The notes: generated by a model from the sequence alone, not told the origin. Shown: positions 35,344-45,379, numbered from the stretch's first letter. The stretch is DNA of 64,000 nt from DASYLJ01 sp964404165 (GCA_964404165.1 CAYOIZ010000009.1:1-64000), one strand, 5' to 3'. Numbers and translations: made by a program.

Positions 35344-38300
35344 TGACTGACGACGAATCCGCCTCGAACCCCTTCTTTGACCATCCAATCCTCAACTCAC
35401 CCTACGACTGTCCGCGCCGGTACTGGGAGCTGGATGAGACCGGGCAGCCGACCCAGCGCATCATCGAATCTCGTCGCCCGGCCGCGTTCATCACGCCGAT
35501 CCCGAAGCCGAAGAAGCACAAGAAGGTGTCGGCACAGGAGGCGCTCGTCTTCGACGAAGGCAAGGGGCTCTCAACCAAAGAGCAGCAGTACGAGACCACG
35601 TCGAGGATCAACGAGGTGCGGCAGTACGTCGGTGCCTGGCGCTCGTTACCTTCACCGAACCAGTGGCAGGTGACCCCCGAGACTAGGCGCTTGCTGCAGC
35701 ACTGGCGGGAGCACTCGTTTAGCAGCATTCGTCCGTTCTTCTGCCAGGTGGAGGCGGTTGAGACCGCGATCTGGCTGACCGAGGTCGCGCCGCTGACGAA
35801 GAGCGGGAGGCGCCTGCTCGACTACTTTGCTGCTGCCAACCGCGATGCCAACCCAGAGCTGATGCGGGTGGCTCTCAAGCTCGCCACGGGCAGCGGCAAG
35901 ACCCAGATCATGGCGATGCTCATCGCTTGGCAGACGATCAACGCCGTCCGCCACCCTGCGAGCAAGACGTTCACGCGCGGCTTCCTGATCTGCACGCCAG
36001 GCCTGACAATCAAGGACCGCCTGCGCGTGCTGCAGCCAAACGACCCCGACAGCTACTACCGCGAGCGCGAACTCGTTCCGCACGACATGCTCGACGAAGT
36101 CAATCGCGCCAAGATCGTGATCACGAACTATCACGCCTTCAAGCTGCGTGAGCGTATCGAATTGTCAAAGGGTGGTCGACAGCTGCTTCAGGGCCGCACG
36201 GGTCCCGAACCCCTCACGCTCGAGACAGAAGGCCAGATGATCCAGCGCGTCATGCCGGAGTTGATGGGCATGAGGAACGTCCTCGTGATCAACGACGAGG
36301 CGCATCACTGCTACCGCGAGAAGCCTGCCGAGGCCGACGACGCGGGGCTGAAGGGCGACGATCGCAAAGAAGCCGAGAAGAACAACGAAGCGGCCCGCCT
36401 GTGGATATCAGGCGTCGAAGCAGTGGGCCGCAAGCTCGGGATCAGCCGCGTCTTCGACCTGTCCGCGACGCCCTTCTTCCTGCGAGGCTCGGGCTACGCC
36501 GAAGGAACGCTGTTCCCATGGACGGTGAGCGACTTTTCGCTGATGGACGCGATCGAGTGCGGAGTCGTCAAGCTGCCGCGCGTGCCGGTCGCCGAGAATA
36601 TCCCCGGCAACGAGATGCCGATGTTCCGCGATCTTTGGGAGAACATCCGCAAAGACATGCCGAAGAAGGGTCTGAGCAAGAGTGGCGAGCTCGACCCGCT
36701 AAAGCTTCCGACCCGGCTGCAGACTGCACTCCAAGCACTCTACGGCCACTTCGAGCAGACGTTCAAGCTCTGGCAGCATCGCGGTATCAAGGTCCCGCCC
36801 TGCTTTATCATCGTGTGTCAGAACACCTCCATCTCGAAGCTAGTGTACGACTTCGTCTCTGGTTTCCATCGCAAGAATCAGGACGGAACGACGACATTGG
36901 AGAACGGGCGCCTGGCGTTGTTCCGCAACTTTGACGAGGTCACAGGCAACCCACTGCCACGGCCAAACACGCTGCTTATCGACAGCGAGCAACTCGAGGC
37001 CGATGCCTTCGACGAGAATTTCCGCAGCATGGCCGCGGACGAGATCGAGCGTTTCCGGCGCGAAGTCGTCGAGCGGACAGGAGATGTCCTGGCCGGAAAG
37101 AATATCACCGACCAGGAACTGTTGCGCGAGGTTATGAACACCGTCGGCAAGCCGGGCCAGCTCGGGGCCGGTATCCGGTGCGTCGTCTCGGTTGCGATGC
37201 TCACCGAGGGATGGGACGCGAACACGGTGACGCACGTGCTCGGCATCCGCGCCTTCGGCACCCAGCTCCTCTGCGAACAGGTCATCGGGCGAGCGCTGCG
37301 CCGCCAATCATACGACCTAAATGAGGAAGGGCTCTTCGATGTCGAGTACGCAGACATTTTCGGCATTCCATTCGACTTCACAGCGAAGCCGGTAATCGCG
37401 CCGCCACAGCCGCCGCGCGAGACGGTGCTAGTCAGGGCCGTGCGTCCCGATCGGGATGCGCTAGAGATCCGCTTTCCGCGCGTCGAGGGCTACCGCGTCG
37501 AGCTGCCCGAAGAGCGGCTGGCGGCTACTTTCTCCGCCGACTCGATCCTGGAGCTGAGCCCCGGCCTCGTGGGTCCGTCGGTCACCCGCAACCAGGGCAT
37601 CATCGGCGAAGAGGTCGACCTGAGCCTGAAGCACCTCGGCGACATGCGGCCGTCGACGGTACTTCTACACCTTACCAAGCACCTGCTCTATACTAAGTGG
37701 CGCGACCCCGGAGAGGAGCCGAAGCTCCATCTCTTCGGCCAGCTCAAGCGCATCACCAAGCAGTGGCTCGACTCTTGCCTGGTCTGCACGGGCGGCACGT
37801 ACCCAGCGCAACTCATGTACCAAGAGCTGGCGGACATGGCGTGCAACCGCATCACCGCCGCGATCACCCAGCAGTTCCTCGGCGAGAGACCGGTGAAGGC
37901 GTTACTCGATCCGTTTAACCCGACCGGGTCGACCATGCATGTACGCTTCAACACCTCCAAGACCGATCGCTGGGAGACCAGCTCGAAGTCGTGCCACGTC
38001 AACTGGGTTGTGCTCGACAGCGACTGGGAGGCCGAGTTCTGCCGGGTCGCTGAGTCGCATTCGAAGGTGCGCGCCTACGTCAAGAACCACAATCTCGGCT
38101 TGGAGGTTCCATATCGTTACGGGTCGGAGATGCGCCGGTACCGGCCCGATTTCATCGTCTTGGTGGACGACGGCCACGGTGACGACGACCCTCTGCACGT
38201 CGTCGTCGAGATCAAGGGTTACCGCGGCGAGGACGCCAAAGAGAAAAAGGCTACCACCGAAACCTACTGGGTGCCTGGCGTTAACAACCTTGGCGCGTAT

Positions 38301-38813
38301 GGCCGCTGGGCGTTCGCCGAGTTCACCGAGGTCTACCAGATAGAGGCGGACTTTGCGGCGAGGGTCAAAGACAGGTTCGAGAGAATGATCTCCTCGGTCG
38401 AAAGCGGAGTTGGCGGTAGGGCTCCAGCCGACGCCGCGGCGCGCTATCTGCTCCGGCACCTGGGTGATGATCCCAGGGTGCGTGCGGCCAACGATGCCAT
38501 TTGGAGAACGATGCGCGGCGGGCCTGAGCGAGCGATACATCTCTCCCGGATTGATGCCGTTGCCCAGTCGGCGGGCTGCACAGCAGACGACATCCTCGGT
38601 ATCTTGACGATCCTTTCGAGCCCCCAAGCTGGGTGGCTGAGGATGGAGCTACGCTCCGTCACCGACCGCCGTGCCGAGGTATCTCTTCGCGAGTTCATTG
38701 AGAAGCTGCGGGCGTGGCGAAGGGAAAAGACCGTCTCGCGTGAAGACTGGGAGCGCTGGGCTGGGCGTATCGAGGTTAGGTGGCTTCCTGGACGCACGGA
38801 GGAGCGCGAGTGA
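35343..38813 (+). CDS. res: type III-like restriction enzyme Res subunit (SF2 helicase-nuclease)
   Basis: 1,156 aa. Starts at GTG 35343 (after GGGAG), since SNPFFDHPILNSPYDCPRRYW is the N-terminus usual for this family (BPTD_3080-type restriction endonucleases). SF2 helicase motifs: LATGSGKTQIMA (I, about 180), INDEAHHCY (DEAH, II), DLSATPFF (III), VSVAMLTEGWDANTVTHVLG (V) and QVIGRALRRQSY (VI). Near the C-terminus a PD-(D/E)XK nuclease is visible: YRPDFIVLVD (about 933) and VVEIKGYR (about 956). It should translocate on DNA and cut unmodified sites with the Mod methyltransferase encoded two genes downstream. It is first in a five-gene operon; its stop overlaps the next GTG by 4 bp. Confidence 0.88.
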   Translation: MTDDESASNPFFDHPILNSPYDCPRRYWELDETGQPTQRIIESRRPAAFITPIPKPKKHKKVSAQEALVFDEGKGLSTKEQQYETTSRINEVRQYVGAWRSLPSPNQWQVTPETRRLLQHWREHSFSSIRPFFCQVEAVETAIWLTEVAPLTKSGRRLLDYFAAANRDANPELMRVALKLATGSGKTQIMAMLIAWQTINAVRHPASKTFTRGFLICTPGLTIKDRLRVLQPNDPDSYYRERELVPHDMLDEVNRAKIVITNYHAFKLRERIELSKGGRQLLQGRTGPEPLTLETEGQMIQRVMPELMGMRNVLVINDEAHHCYREKPAEADDAGLKGDDRKEAEKNNEAARLWISGVEAVGRKLGISRVFDLSATPFFLRGSGYAEGTLFPWTVSDFSLMDAIECGVVKLPRVPVAENIPGNEMPMFRDLWENIRKDMPKKGLSKSGELDPLKLPTRLQTALQALYGHFEQTFKLWQHRGIKVPPCFIIVCQNTSISKLVYDFVSGFHRKNQDGTTTLENGRLALFRNFDEVTGNPLPRPNTLLIDSEQLEADAFDENFRSMAADEIERFRREVVERTGDVLAGKNITDQELLREVMNTVGKPGQLGAGIRCVVSVAMLTEGWDANTVTHVLGIRAFGTQLLCEQVIGRALRRQSYDLNEEGLFDVEYADIFGIPFDFTAKPVIAPPQPPRETVLVRAVRPDRDALEIRFPRVEGYRVELPEERLAATFSADSILELSPGLVGPSVTRNQGIIGEEVDLSLKHLGDMRPSTVLLHLTKHLLYTKWRDPGEEPKLHLFGQLKRITKQWLDSCLVCTGGTYPAQLMYQELADMACNRITAAITQQFLGERPVKALLDPFNPTGSTMHVRFNTSKTDRWETSSKSCHVNWVVLDSDWEAEFCRVAESHSKVRAYVKNHNLGLEVPYRYGSEMRRYRPDFIVLVDDGHGDDDPLHVVVEIKGYRGEDAKEKKATTETYWVPGVNNLGAYGRWAFAEFTEVYQIEADFAARVKDRFERMISSVESGVGGRAPADAAARYLLRHLGDDPRVRAANDAIWRTMRGGPERAIHLSRIDAVAQSAGCTADDILGILTILSSPQAGWLRMELRSVTDRRAEVSLREFIEKLRAWRREKTVSREDWERWAGRIEVRWLPGRTEERE

Positions 38814-39421
38814 GCGACCCTACTGACAGCGCCCTTGCTCTTCTCGAACGAATCGAGCGAAAGGCGCCTGAGTACTACGACTTGCTTACGGCGACGACCG
38901 ACGAGGAGTTCGAGACGGCGTTCGACGCGATTCTGGGGCGGGCCGTGTCCCAGATGGAACGGCAACGGAAGAACCTGGCTGAGCTCGACGAGGTCGGGCT
39001 GTCTGGGACACTTGCAATGGCGCTGTCGATTCCGGGTTTGACTGTGACACCGGAGCCTCACTCGAACGGCCACGTGGACTTGATGATCGTTGCGGATCAC
39101 TGCGTGCCCGAGCGCATCAAGCTCGGTGAGGCGAAGATTTACAGGGGACCAGAATACCACGTTAAGGGGATGGAGCAGCTGCTGGGTCGCTACACGACTG
39201 GTCGCGAGGGACGCGGTCTGCTGATCGAATACTACCGGAGCGCAAACATCTCGGACCTGGTGGCGAAGCTGCGCGCCAAGCTGGACGTGGACCTGCCATG
39301 CAAGCAGCGCGGTCAGACTGTTGACCACGTTCTCAAGTGGTCCTTCCGCTCAACCCACACACTGACCTCCGGTGACGATCACCAGATCGGCCACATCGGC
39401 TGTAACCTGCACGCCGATTGA
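38810..39421 (+). CDS. small PD-(D/E)XK-like nuclease, R-M accessory protein
   Basis: 203 aa. Starts at a GTG overlapping the res stop (GTGA), with GGAGG upstream. The N-terminal half is helical (LERIERKAPEYYDLLTAT, FDAILGRAVSQMERQ). The C-terminal half shows NGHVDLMIV (Asp, about 90) and LGEAKIYRG (E-A-K, about 105), matching the D...ExK core of restriction-endonuclease-like folds, followed by helices (MEQLLGRYTTGREGRGLLIEY). It probably binds or cleaves DNA and may assist Res or Mod. Position between res and mod supports a role in the system. No more specific family name is justified. Confidence 0.65.
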   Translation: MSDPTDSALALLERIERKAPEYYDLLTATTDEEFETAFDAILGRAVSQMERQRKNLAELDEVGLSGTLAMALSIPGLTVTPEPHSNGHVDLMIVADHCVPERIKLGEAKIYRGPEYHVKGMEQLLGRYTTGREGRGLLIEYYRSANISDLVAKLRAKLDVDLPCKQRGQTVDHVLKWSFRSTHTLTSGDDHQIGHIGCNLHAD

Positions 39422-39446
39422 CGGCGCGAGCCTCAGGGAAGGCTGA

Positions 39447-42218
39447 ATGCCAAAGAAACCTGGCACGAAGAAGACGATCGCTACCCTTAAGCACGACGAG
39501 GCGAAGCGCAAGAATATCCCGACTGCCGAGTTCCAGTCGGTGCTCAAGGAAGAGGAACAGCAGCCAGTCGAGCTACGCTATCCACGTAACCTTGACCTCG
39601 ACCCACAGCTGGTCTGGCGCGGCAAGGATCAGCAGGACTGGAGTGACCTCGTCATCCACGCGCCGCCGCTGTATATCCAAGAAAAGGTCCACCCGAAGGT
39701 CCTGATCGACGACCTGCTCAGGCAGAGCATGGAAACCAAGGCGCAAGAGTCAGGCGCGCAGCCAGACCTCTTCGCCGACTTCAACGGCGTCCCGCCTGGC
39801 GTGGACAAGACCGAGTTCTACCAGCACGACCAGAACTGGTCGAACCGCATGATCCTGGGCGACTCGCTGCAAGTTATGGCCAGTCTGGCCGAGCGCGAGG
39901 GCCTGCGTGGTCAGGTGCAGTGCATCTACTTTGACCCACCGTACGGCATCAAATTCAACAGCAACTTCCAGTGGTCTACCACCAGCCGCGATGTAAAGGA
40001 CGGCAAAGTAGACCATATTACCCGCGAGCCCGAACAAGTGAAGGCCTTTCGCGACACTTGGCGCGACGGTATCCACAGCTACCTCACGTACCTCCGTGAC
40101 AGGCTGACCGTCGCGCATGACCTGCTCAGCGAATCCGGTTCGCTGTTCGTGCAGATCGGTGACGAGAACATTCACCTGGTCCGCGCGCTGCTCGCGGAAG
40201 TGTTTGACGCCGATAACTTTGTTGCACTGATTGCGTTCAAGAAGACGAGTAGCGCTTCGAGCGAGCTCCTTGCTGGAGTGTGCGACTACTTGCTGTGGTT
40301 CGCGCGGAACAAGGGCCGCGTTAAGTATCGGGCGTTGTACTATGAGAAGTCGGCGACTGGACGTGGTGGAGAACAGTACAATCTCGCCATGCTGCCCGAC
40401 GGGTCTGTTGTCCAGGCGCGGCGTCCAGGATCGGGCGATCTGCCCGCGGAGGCCCGCCTGTGCCGGCATAGTCCGCTTACCAGCCAGCGACCGCCAGGCA
40501 GCTTTCCGGTAGAGTTGAAGGGCCGCACCTACAACCCGAGAACCGGTTACTGGAAGACTGGTGAGCCCGGAATGGCGAAGTTGAGGATGGCGAACCGGCT
40601 CATGGGGTTTGGCAAGACTCTTGAGTACGTGCGCTTCCTCGAGGACTTTCCTGCGCTTCCGATGACGAACGTCTGGGAGGACACGGTCACGTCAGGCTTC
40701 GCAGACCCCAAGGTCTACGTGGTTCAGACCGGTACGAAGATTGTTCAGCGCTGTATCCTCATGACGACAGATCCCGGCGACCTTGTGGTCGATCCGACTT
40801 GCGGTTCCGGGACAAGTTCCTACGTAGCCGAGCAGTGGGGTCGACGTTGGATCACGATCGACACCTCTCGTATTGCTCTGGCTCTCGCTCGGGCTCGCAT
40901 CATGGGTGCGCGGTATCCGTTCTACCTCCTGGCGGATTCACGAGATGGACACCTCAAGGAGGCAGAGGTGATGCGCACGGCGGCGAAGATGCAGCCAACG
41001 CGCGGGAACATCCGTCTTGGTTTCGTCTATGAACGGGTGCCGCACATTACACTCAAATCGATCGCGAACGACGCCGAGATCGAGGTGATTTGGGAGAAGT
41101 GGCAGGCTGTTCTTGAGCCCCTGCGTGAGAAGCTCAACGCTGGCCTCAAGTTGAAGTGGGAGGAGTGGGAGATTCCCCGCGATGCTGACAAGAGCTGGCC
41201 GGAGGCAGCGAAGAAGCGGCATACTGAGTGGTGGGACGGCCGCATCGCATGCCAGAAGGAGATCGACGCTTCGATCGCCGCCAAGGCCGAGGTCGAGTAC
41301 CTGTACGACCGGCCCTACTCGGATCCGAGGAAGGTCCGCGTCGCCGGACCGTTCACGGTAGAGAGCCTGAGCCCGCACCGCGTCTTGGGAGTGGACGAGA
41401 ACGACGAGCTGATCGACACCGTCGGTGATGGCAGGGCCCAGTACGGCGCCAAGCAGTCCTTCCCGCAAATGATACTTGAGAACCTCAAAACAGCGGGCGT
41501 GCAGCAGGCGCACAAGGAAGACCGGATCACGTTCATCGCGCTTTCGCGCTGGCCCGGCGACCTGGTCTGCGCCGACGGGCGGTACCTGGAGGGCAGCGCA
41601 GAAAAACGGGCCGCGATCTTCATCGGCCCTGAGTTCGGTACTGTGCAGCGTGCCGATCTCGTCGCGGCGGCACGCGAGGCGGGCGACGCTAGCTTCGATG
41701 TGTTGATCGCCTGCGCGTTTAACTACGAGGCGCATACTACCGAGTTCAGCAAGCTCGGCCGGATCCCGGTGCTCAAGGCGCGCATGAACGCCGATCTGCA
41801 CATGGCCGAGGACCTGAAGAACACCGGCAAGGGCAACCTGTTCGTGATTTTCGGCGAGCCGGACATCGACCTGATGACCGAGCCGGATGGTCGGCTGCGG
41901 GTGAAAGTGAACGGGGTCGATGTGTTCAAGCCGCAGACTGGCGAAATCATCAGCGATGGGGCCGACGGCATCGCGTGTTGGTTCATCGACACGGACTACA
42001 ACGAGGAGAGCTTTTTTGTCCGGCACGCCTACTTCCTGGGCGCCAACGACCCTTACAGCGCGCTCAAGACGACCCTGAAGGCGGAGATTGACCCCGAAGC
42101 CTGGGCAACGCTCCAGAGCGACACCTCCCGCCCGTTTGACAAGCCCAAGAGCGGTCGAATCGCCGTAAAGGTGATCAACCACCTCGGCGACGAGGTGATG
42201 AAGGTGTTCAAGGTGTGA
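39447..42218 (+). CDS. mod: type III-like DNA methyltransferase (Mod)
   Basis: 923 aa. Catalytic motif IV is DPPYG (about 162-166) and precedes the SAM-binding motif I DPTCGSGTSS (about 448-457), the beta-class order seen in type III Mod and other adenine-N6 methyltransferases. Between them a variable region of nearly 250 residues may act as target-recognition domain. The C-terminal 400 residues match the extended tail of large Mod proteins co-occurring with this Res family. It methylates the host recognition site and directs Res; the specificity cannot be read from sequence. RBS GGAAGG precedes the ATG. It shares the operon with res and two further nucleases; the stop overlaps the next gene (TGATG). 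Confidence 0.9.
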   Translation: MPKKPGTKKTIATLKHDEAKRKNIPTAEFQSVLKEEEQQPVELRYPRNLDLDPQLVWRGKDQQDWSDLVIHAPPLYIQEKVHPKVLIDDLLRQSMETKAQESGAQPDLFADFNGVPPGVDKTEFYQHDQNWSNRMILGDSLQVMASLAEREGLRGQVQCIYFDPPYGIKFNSNFQWSTTSRDVKDGKVDHITREPEQVKAFRDTWRDGIHSYLTYLRDRLTVAHDLLSESGSLFVQIGDENIHLVRALLAEVFDADNFVALIAFKKTSSASSELLAGVCDYLLWFARNKGRVKYRALYYEKSATGRGGEQYNLAMLPDGSVVQARRPGSGDLPAEARLCRHSPLTSQRPPGSFPVELKGRTYNPRTGYWKTGEPGMAKLRMANRLMGFGKTLEYVRFLEDFPALPMTNVWEDTVTSGFADPKVYVVQTGTKIVQRCILMTTDPGDLVVDPTCGSGTSSYVAEQWGRRWITIDTSRIALALARARIMGARYPFYLLADSRDGHLKEAEVMRTAAKMQPTRGNIRLGFVYERVPHITLKSIANDAEIEVIWEKWQAVLEPLREKLNAGLKLKWEEWEIPRDADKSWPEAAKKRHTEWWDGRIACQKEIDASIAAKAEVEYLYDRPYSDPRKVRVAGPFTVESLSPHRVLGVDENDELIDTVGDGRAQYGAKQSFPQMILENLKTAGVQQAHKEDRITFIALSRWPGDLVCADGRYLEGSAEKRAAIFIGPEFGTVQRADLVAAAREAGDASFDVLIACAFNYEAHTTEFSKLGRIPVLKARMNADLHMAEDLKNTGKGNLFVIFGEPDIDLMTEPDGRLRVKVNGVDVFKPQTGEIISDGADGIACWFIDTDYNEESFFVRHAYFLGANDPYSALKTTLKAEIDPEAWATLQSDTSRPFDKPKSGRIAVKVINHLGDEVMKVFKV

Positions 42219-43270
42219 TGGCCAAACCGATTGTCTTTTTCTCCCGCTGCAAGCCGCAGGAGGTCGACGCGATCGAGATCGTTCGGGATGACAAGCGCGT
42301 ATTCGTCGGACATCCGATGGCGCGGGCCGGTTCGGCCTACGATCCACTCAACCTTCGATCCTGCGTCGTGGACCTTGCGTGCAGCGAAGCGGAATGGGCG
42401 ACGGCCCATGCGGCTTCTGACAGGCGGAGACAGTTCAACCAGAACCGCAACCTCGTGGGTCTGGTGTCCCTTGGCTCTATCGCACTTGTCCCGCGACCGA
42501 GCCACGGCCTGATCTACGCAGGTCGAGTTGTTAGTCCCTTCGAGCTTGTGAACACTCCCACCTGGTACGACCGTTACATGAAGATCCGAGGTGGTCTCGA
42601 TGGTCCAGACACGTGGCACGCTGCGGATGTGGCCCAGTGCTGGACTGTCGATCAGTTCCGACCCATCCCCGTTCCACGGGTGCCGGCTTGGATCCGTCGT
42701 TCCCTCTTCGGACGGGCAACGTACGGCGTCGTTCCACTCGATCCGATTGCAGGCGACCCCTACGACGCGATGGACCGCGTTCTAGAGGGCGCGGCATTTG
42801 AGGGCCGAAGTTGGACGCTCAATGAGATCGAGATCGGGCGGCGACTGCTGTGCGATCAATCGCCCTCGACGTTCGAGCATCTGGTAGTTGCGCTCCTGCA
42901 GTTGGAGTACCCGGACGAGGTGTGGTCGCACGTCGGTGGATCGGGCGATGGTGGGCTCGACGGCATCGGGGCCAGCGAGGATGGAGCTGTTGTGGGTCTC
43001 CTCCAATGCAAATGGAGCTATTGGGGAGGCGCCGTGTTCCCCGACGGCGCGGTATGGCAGGTAGGCACGAGTGCCGTCCGCCGCTATCTGGCGGCGTTGC
43101 GCTACCCGGACCATGCGATTCCTCCCGATTGTGAGTTCTTGGACCGGCCACGCATTGTGGACCTGATCCGCAAGCATCGAGGGCGTCTTCCGCAGGCGCT
43201 TTCCATGCGCATCGGCCAGGCACCCCGTGAGCATGATGGCGGGCTCGCTCCGGGTGTTCCCCACGAGTAG
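42218..43270 (+). CDS. Mrr-like PD-(D/E)XK restriction endonuclease
   Basis: 350 aa from ATG 42218, overlapping the mod stop by one base (TGATG). The C-terminal part (about 205-300) has the Mrr-cat signature: STFEHLVVALLQLEYP, GGSGDGGLDGIG (catalytic Asp) and VGLLQCKWS (Q-C-K catalytic Lys). The N-terminal 200 residues form an unassigned domain with conserved aromatic and charged residues (PMARAGSAYDPLN, NQNRNLVGLVSLGSIALV), possibly DNA recognition. Mrr enzymes cut modified DNA or, in composite systems, act as the cleaving subunit. Here it probably complements Res, giving two separate nucleases in the operon. Confidence 0.8.
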   Translation: MAKPIVFFSRCKPQEVDAIEIVRDDKRVFVGHPMARAGSAYDPLNLRSCVVDLACSEAEWATAHAASDRRRQFNQNRNLVGLVSLGSIALVPRPSHGLIYAGRVVSPFELVNTPTWYDRYMKIRGGLDGPDTWHAADVAQCWTVDQFRPIPVPRVPAWIRRSLFGRATYGVVPLDPIAGDPYDAMDRVLEGAAFEGRSWTLNEIEIGRRLLCDQSPSTFEHLVVALLQLEYPDEVWSHVGGSGDGGLDGIGASEDGAVVGLLQCKWSYWGGAVFPDGAVWQVGTSAVRRYLAALRYPDHAIPPDCEFLDRPRIVDLIRKHRGRLPQALSMRIGQAPREHDGGLAPGVPHE

Positions 43271-43273
43271 GAG

Positions 43274-45379
43274 ATGGAGTTCCGCATTGCCGACACCTTC
43301 ACCGACAGTCTCTCTCGATTGACCGGTGAAGAGCAAAAGGCCGTCAAGACGACCGCGTTCGACCTACAGATGAACCTGGCCAGCCCGGGGCTCGGTTTTC
43401 ACCGCCTCGACAAGGCGAGGGACAATCGCTTCTGGTCGGTGCGGGTAAGCAGCGACATCCGGCTGATTGTGCACCGCAGCGACGCCAGCTTGCTCCTCTG
43501 CTACGTGGACCACCACGATCGCGCCTACGAGTGGGCCGAGCGCCGGAAGTTGGAGACACATCCCAAGACCGGCGCTGCACAGTTGGTCGAGATCCGCGAG
43601 ACGGTGAAGGAGGTCGTCGTCCCGTTCTACGTCCAGGCCGAGGCGCCCGTGGCTCCGCCGCCGGTCACCGAGAAGCGGCTGATCTTTGGAGAAACCTCCA
43701 ACGACGACCTGCTCGGGTACGGCGTGCCAGCGGAGTGGCTCGATGACGTCAAGCAGGCGACCGAAGATACGCTTCTGACCCTCACTGATCACCTGCCGGC
43801 CGAGGCGGCGGAGGCTCTGCTGGAGCTCGCGACGGGCGGGACGCCGCGAATATCCGAGCCAATGGCGGCCGGCAGACCGTTCGAGCATCCCGACGCACGG
43901 CGCCGCTTCCGCGCCGTGGCGAACATCGAGGAGTTGCAGCGCGCGCTCGACTACCCCTGGGAGAAATGGACGGTGTTCCTCCACCCCCAGCAGCGGCAGT
44001 GGGTGGAGCGGGAGTACACCGGTCCGGCACGCGTATCGGGCTCAGCCGGCACCGGGAAGACGATAGTCGCGCTGCACCGCGCCGCCCACCTCGCACGAAC
44101 GCAACCCGATGCCCGCGTTCTGTTAGCGACATTCTCGGATGCGTTGGCGCACGCACTCCGCACAAAACTCCGGCGGCTGATCGGCAACGAACCGCGGCTT
44201 GGGGAGCGGATCGACGTTCACTCCCTCGACGCGATCGGCTCCCGCCTCTATGCGGCGCACGTCGGCGAGCCTTCAATCGCTGGCCGTGAGGTGGTGCGTG
44301 AGCTGATCCAGGAGGCCGCGCTGGCAGTGAGCGGGCACAAGTTCAGCCTGCCGTTCCTGCTGGCCGAGTGGGAGCAGGTGGTGGATCCCTGGCAGCTTGA
44401 CAGCTGGGAGAAGTACCGCGACGTGATGCGCCTGGGGAGGAAGACGCGGCTGCCGGAGGCACAGCGCGCCATGCTGTGGTCGATCTTCGAGCGCGTTCGC
44501 GCAAGGATCCACGATCGCGCGCTGATCACGCACGCGGAATTGTTTACCGCGCTTGCAGCCGTGCTGGTAAAGAAGCATGCAGCGGTGTTCGATTTTGCGG
44601 TGGTCGACGAGGCCCAGGACCTCAGCGTTGCGCACCTGCGGTTCTTCGCTGCCATTGGTGGCGACCGCCCAAACGCCCTCTTCTTCGCCGGTGACCTGGG
44701 TCAACGCATCTTCCAGCAGCCGTTCTCGTGGAAGGCGCTGGGCGTCGACATCCGCGGTCGGTCACGCACGCTGCGCGTGAATTACCGCACCTCGCACCAA
44801 ATCCGCATGCAGGCGGATCGCTTGTTGGGGCCGGTGGCAATCGATTTCGACGGGAACATCGAAGACCGCAGCCACACCATCTCCGTCTTCAACGGGCCAC
44901 CTCCGGAAATCCGTGTGCTGCCAGGCGAGGATGAAGAGATTGAAGCCGTTGCCAATTGGATCACCGAGCGCACCGGGGCCGGCGTCCTGCCGCACGAGTT
45001 GGGCGTTTTCGTTCGATCCGTTGGGCAACTCAACCGGGCACGGGCTGCGGTGGAGAAGGCCTCCCAGGCTTTCAAGATACTCGATGAGCACGTCGAGACG
45101 AAGAGCGGGCACGTCTCGATCAGCACTATGCACCTCGCCAAGGGGCTAGAGTTCCGTGCCGTGGTGGTGCTGGCGTGCGACGACGAGGTGATCCCCCTGC
45201 AGGACCGCCTTGAGAACGTCGGTGACGACGCCGACCTGCAGGAAGTGTACGACACCGAGCGTCACCTACTGTACGTCGCGTGCACTCGCGCGCGAGATTG
45301 CCTCCTCGTGACTGGTGTCGAGCCGGCCTCCGAGTTCATAGACGATATGCGGCGAGTTCCTCGTGCGGGTTGCTCGTAG
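43274..45379 (+). CDS. UvrD-like SF1 helicase with N-terminal RelE-fold domain
   Basis: 701 aa, 3 bp after the Mrr-like gene. Residues 1-100 resemble a RelE/ParE-type fold: FTDSLSRLTGEEQKAVKTTA, GLGFHRLD, FWSVRVSSDIRLIVHR and LLLCYVDHHDRAYEWA. From about 240 it is a UvrD/Rep SF1A helicase: Walker A GSAGTGKT (about 255-262), VDEAQDLS (about 445), VNYRTSHQIR, STMHLAKGLEFRAVVVLACDD (motif V) and YVACTRAR (motif VI). Such toxin-fold/helicase fusions occur in bacterial defence loci; the RelE part may bind RNA or ribosomes or only be structural. Last gene of the operon, 281 bp before the right island end. Confidence 0.82.
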   Translation: MEFRIADTFTDSLSRLTGEEQKAVKTTAFDLQMNLASPGLGFHRLDKARDNRFWSVRVSSDIRLIVHRSDASLLLCYVDHHDRAYEWAERRKLETHPKTGAAQLVEIRETVKEVVVPFYVQAEAPVAPPPVTEKRLIFGETSNDDLLGYGVPAEWLDDVKQATEDTLLTLTDHLPAEAAEALLELATGGTPRISEPMAAGRPFEHPDARRRFRAVANIEELQRALDYPWEKWTVFLHPQQRQWVEREYTGPARVSGSAGTGKTIVALHRAAHLARTQPDARVLLATFSDALAHALRTKLRRLIGNEPRLGERIDVHSLDAIGSRLYAAHVGEPSIAGREVVRELIQEAALAVSGHKFSLPFLLAEWEQVVDPWQLDSWEKYRDVMRLGRKTRLPEAQRAMLWSIFERVRARIHDRALITHAELFTALAAVLVKKHAAVFDFAVVDEAQDLSVAHLRFFAAIGGDRPNALFFAGDLGQRIFQQPFSWKALGVDIRGRSRTLRVNYRTSHQIRMQADRLLGPVAIDFDGNIEDRSHTISVFNGPPPEIRVLPGEDEEIEAVANWITERTGAGVLPHELGVFVRSVGQLNRARAAVEKASQAFKILDEHVETKSGHVSISTMHLAKGLEFRAVVVLACDDEVIPLQDRLENVGDDADLQEVYDTERHLLYVACTRARDCLLVTGVEPASEFIDDMRRVPRAGCS

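Noticed and set aside
34363..35346. 300-codon minus-strand and 190-codon plus-strand open frames between the two defence blocks
   Set aside because: They overlap the end of the membrane coiled-coil gene or the res leader in other frames, lack ribosome-binding sites, and have no recognisable domain or plausible composition.
29965..45379. DISARM system (SNF2 helicase plus methyltransferase)
   Set aside because: No DrmA-type helicase, DUF1998 DrmB or phospholipase-D-like DrmC is present; the methyltransferase belongs with a type III-like Res gene.
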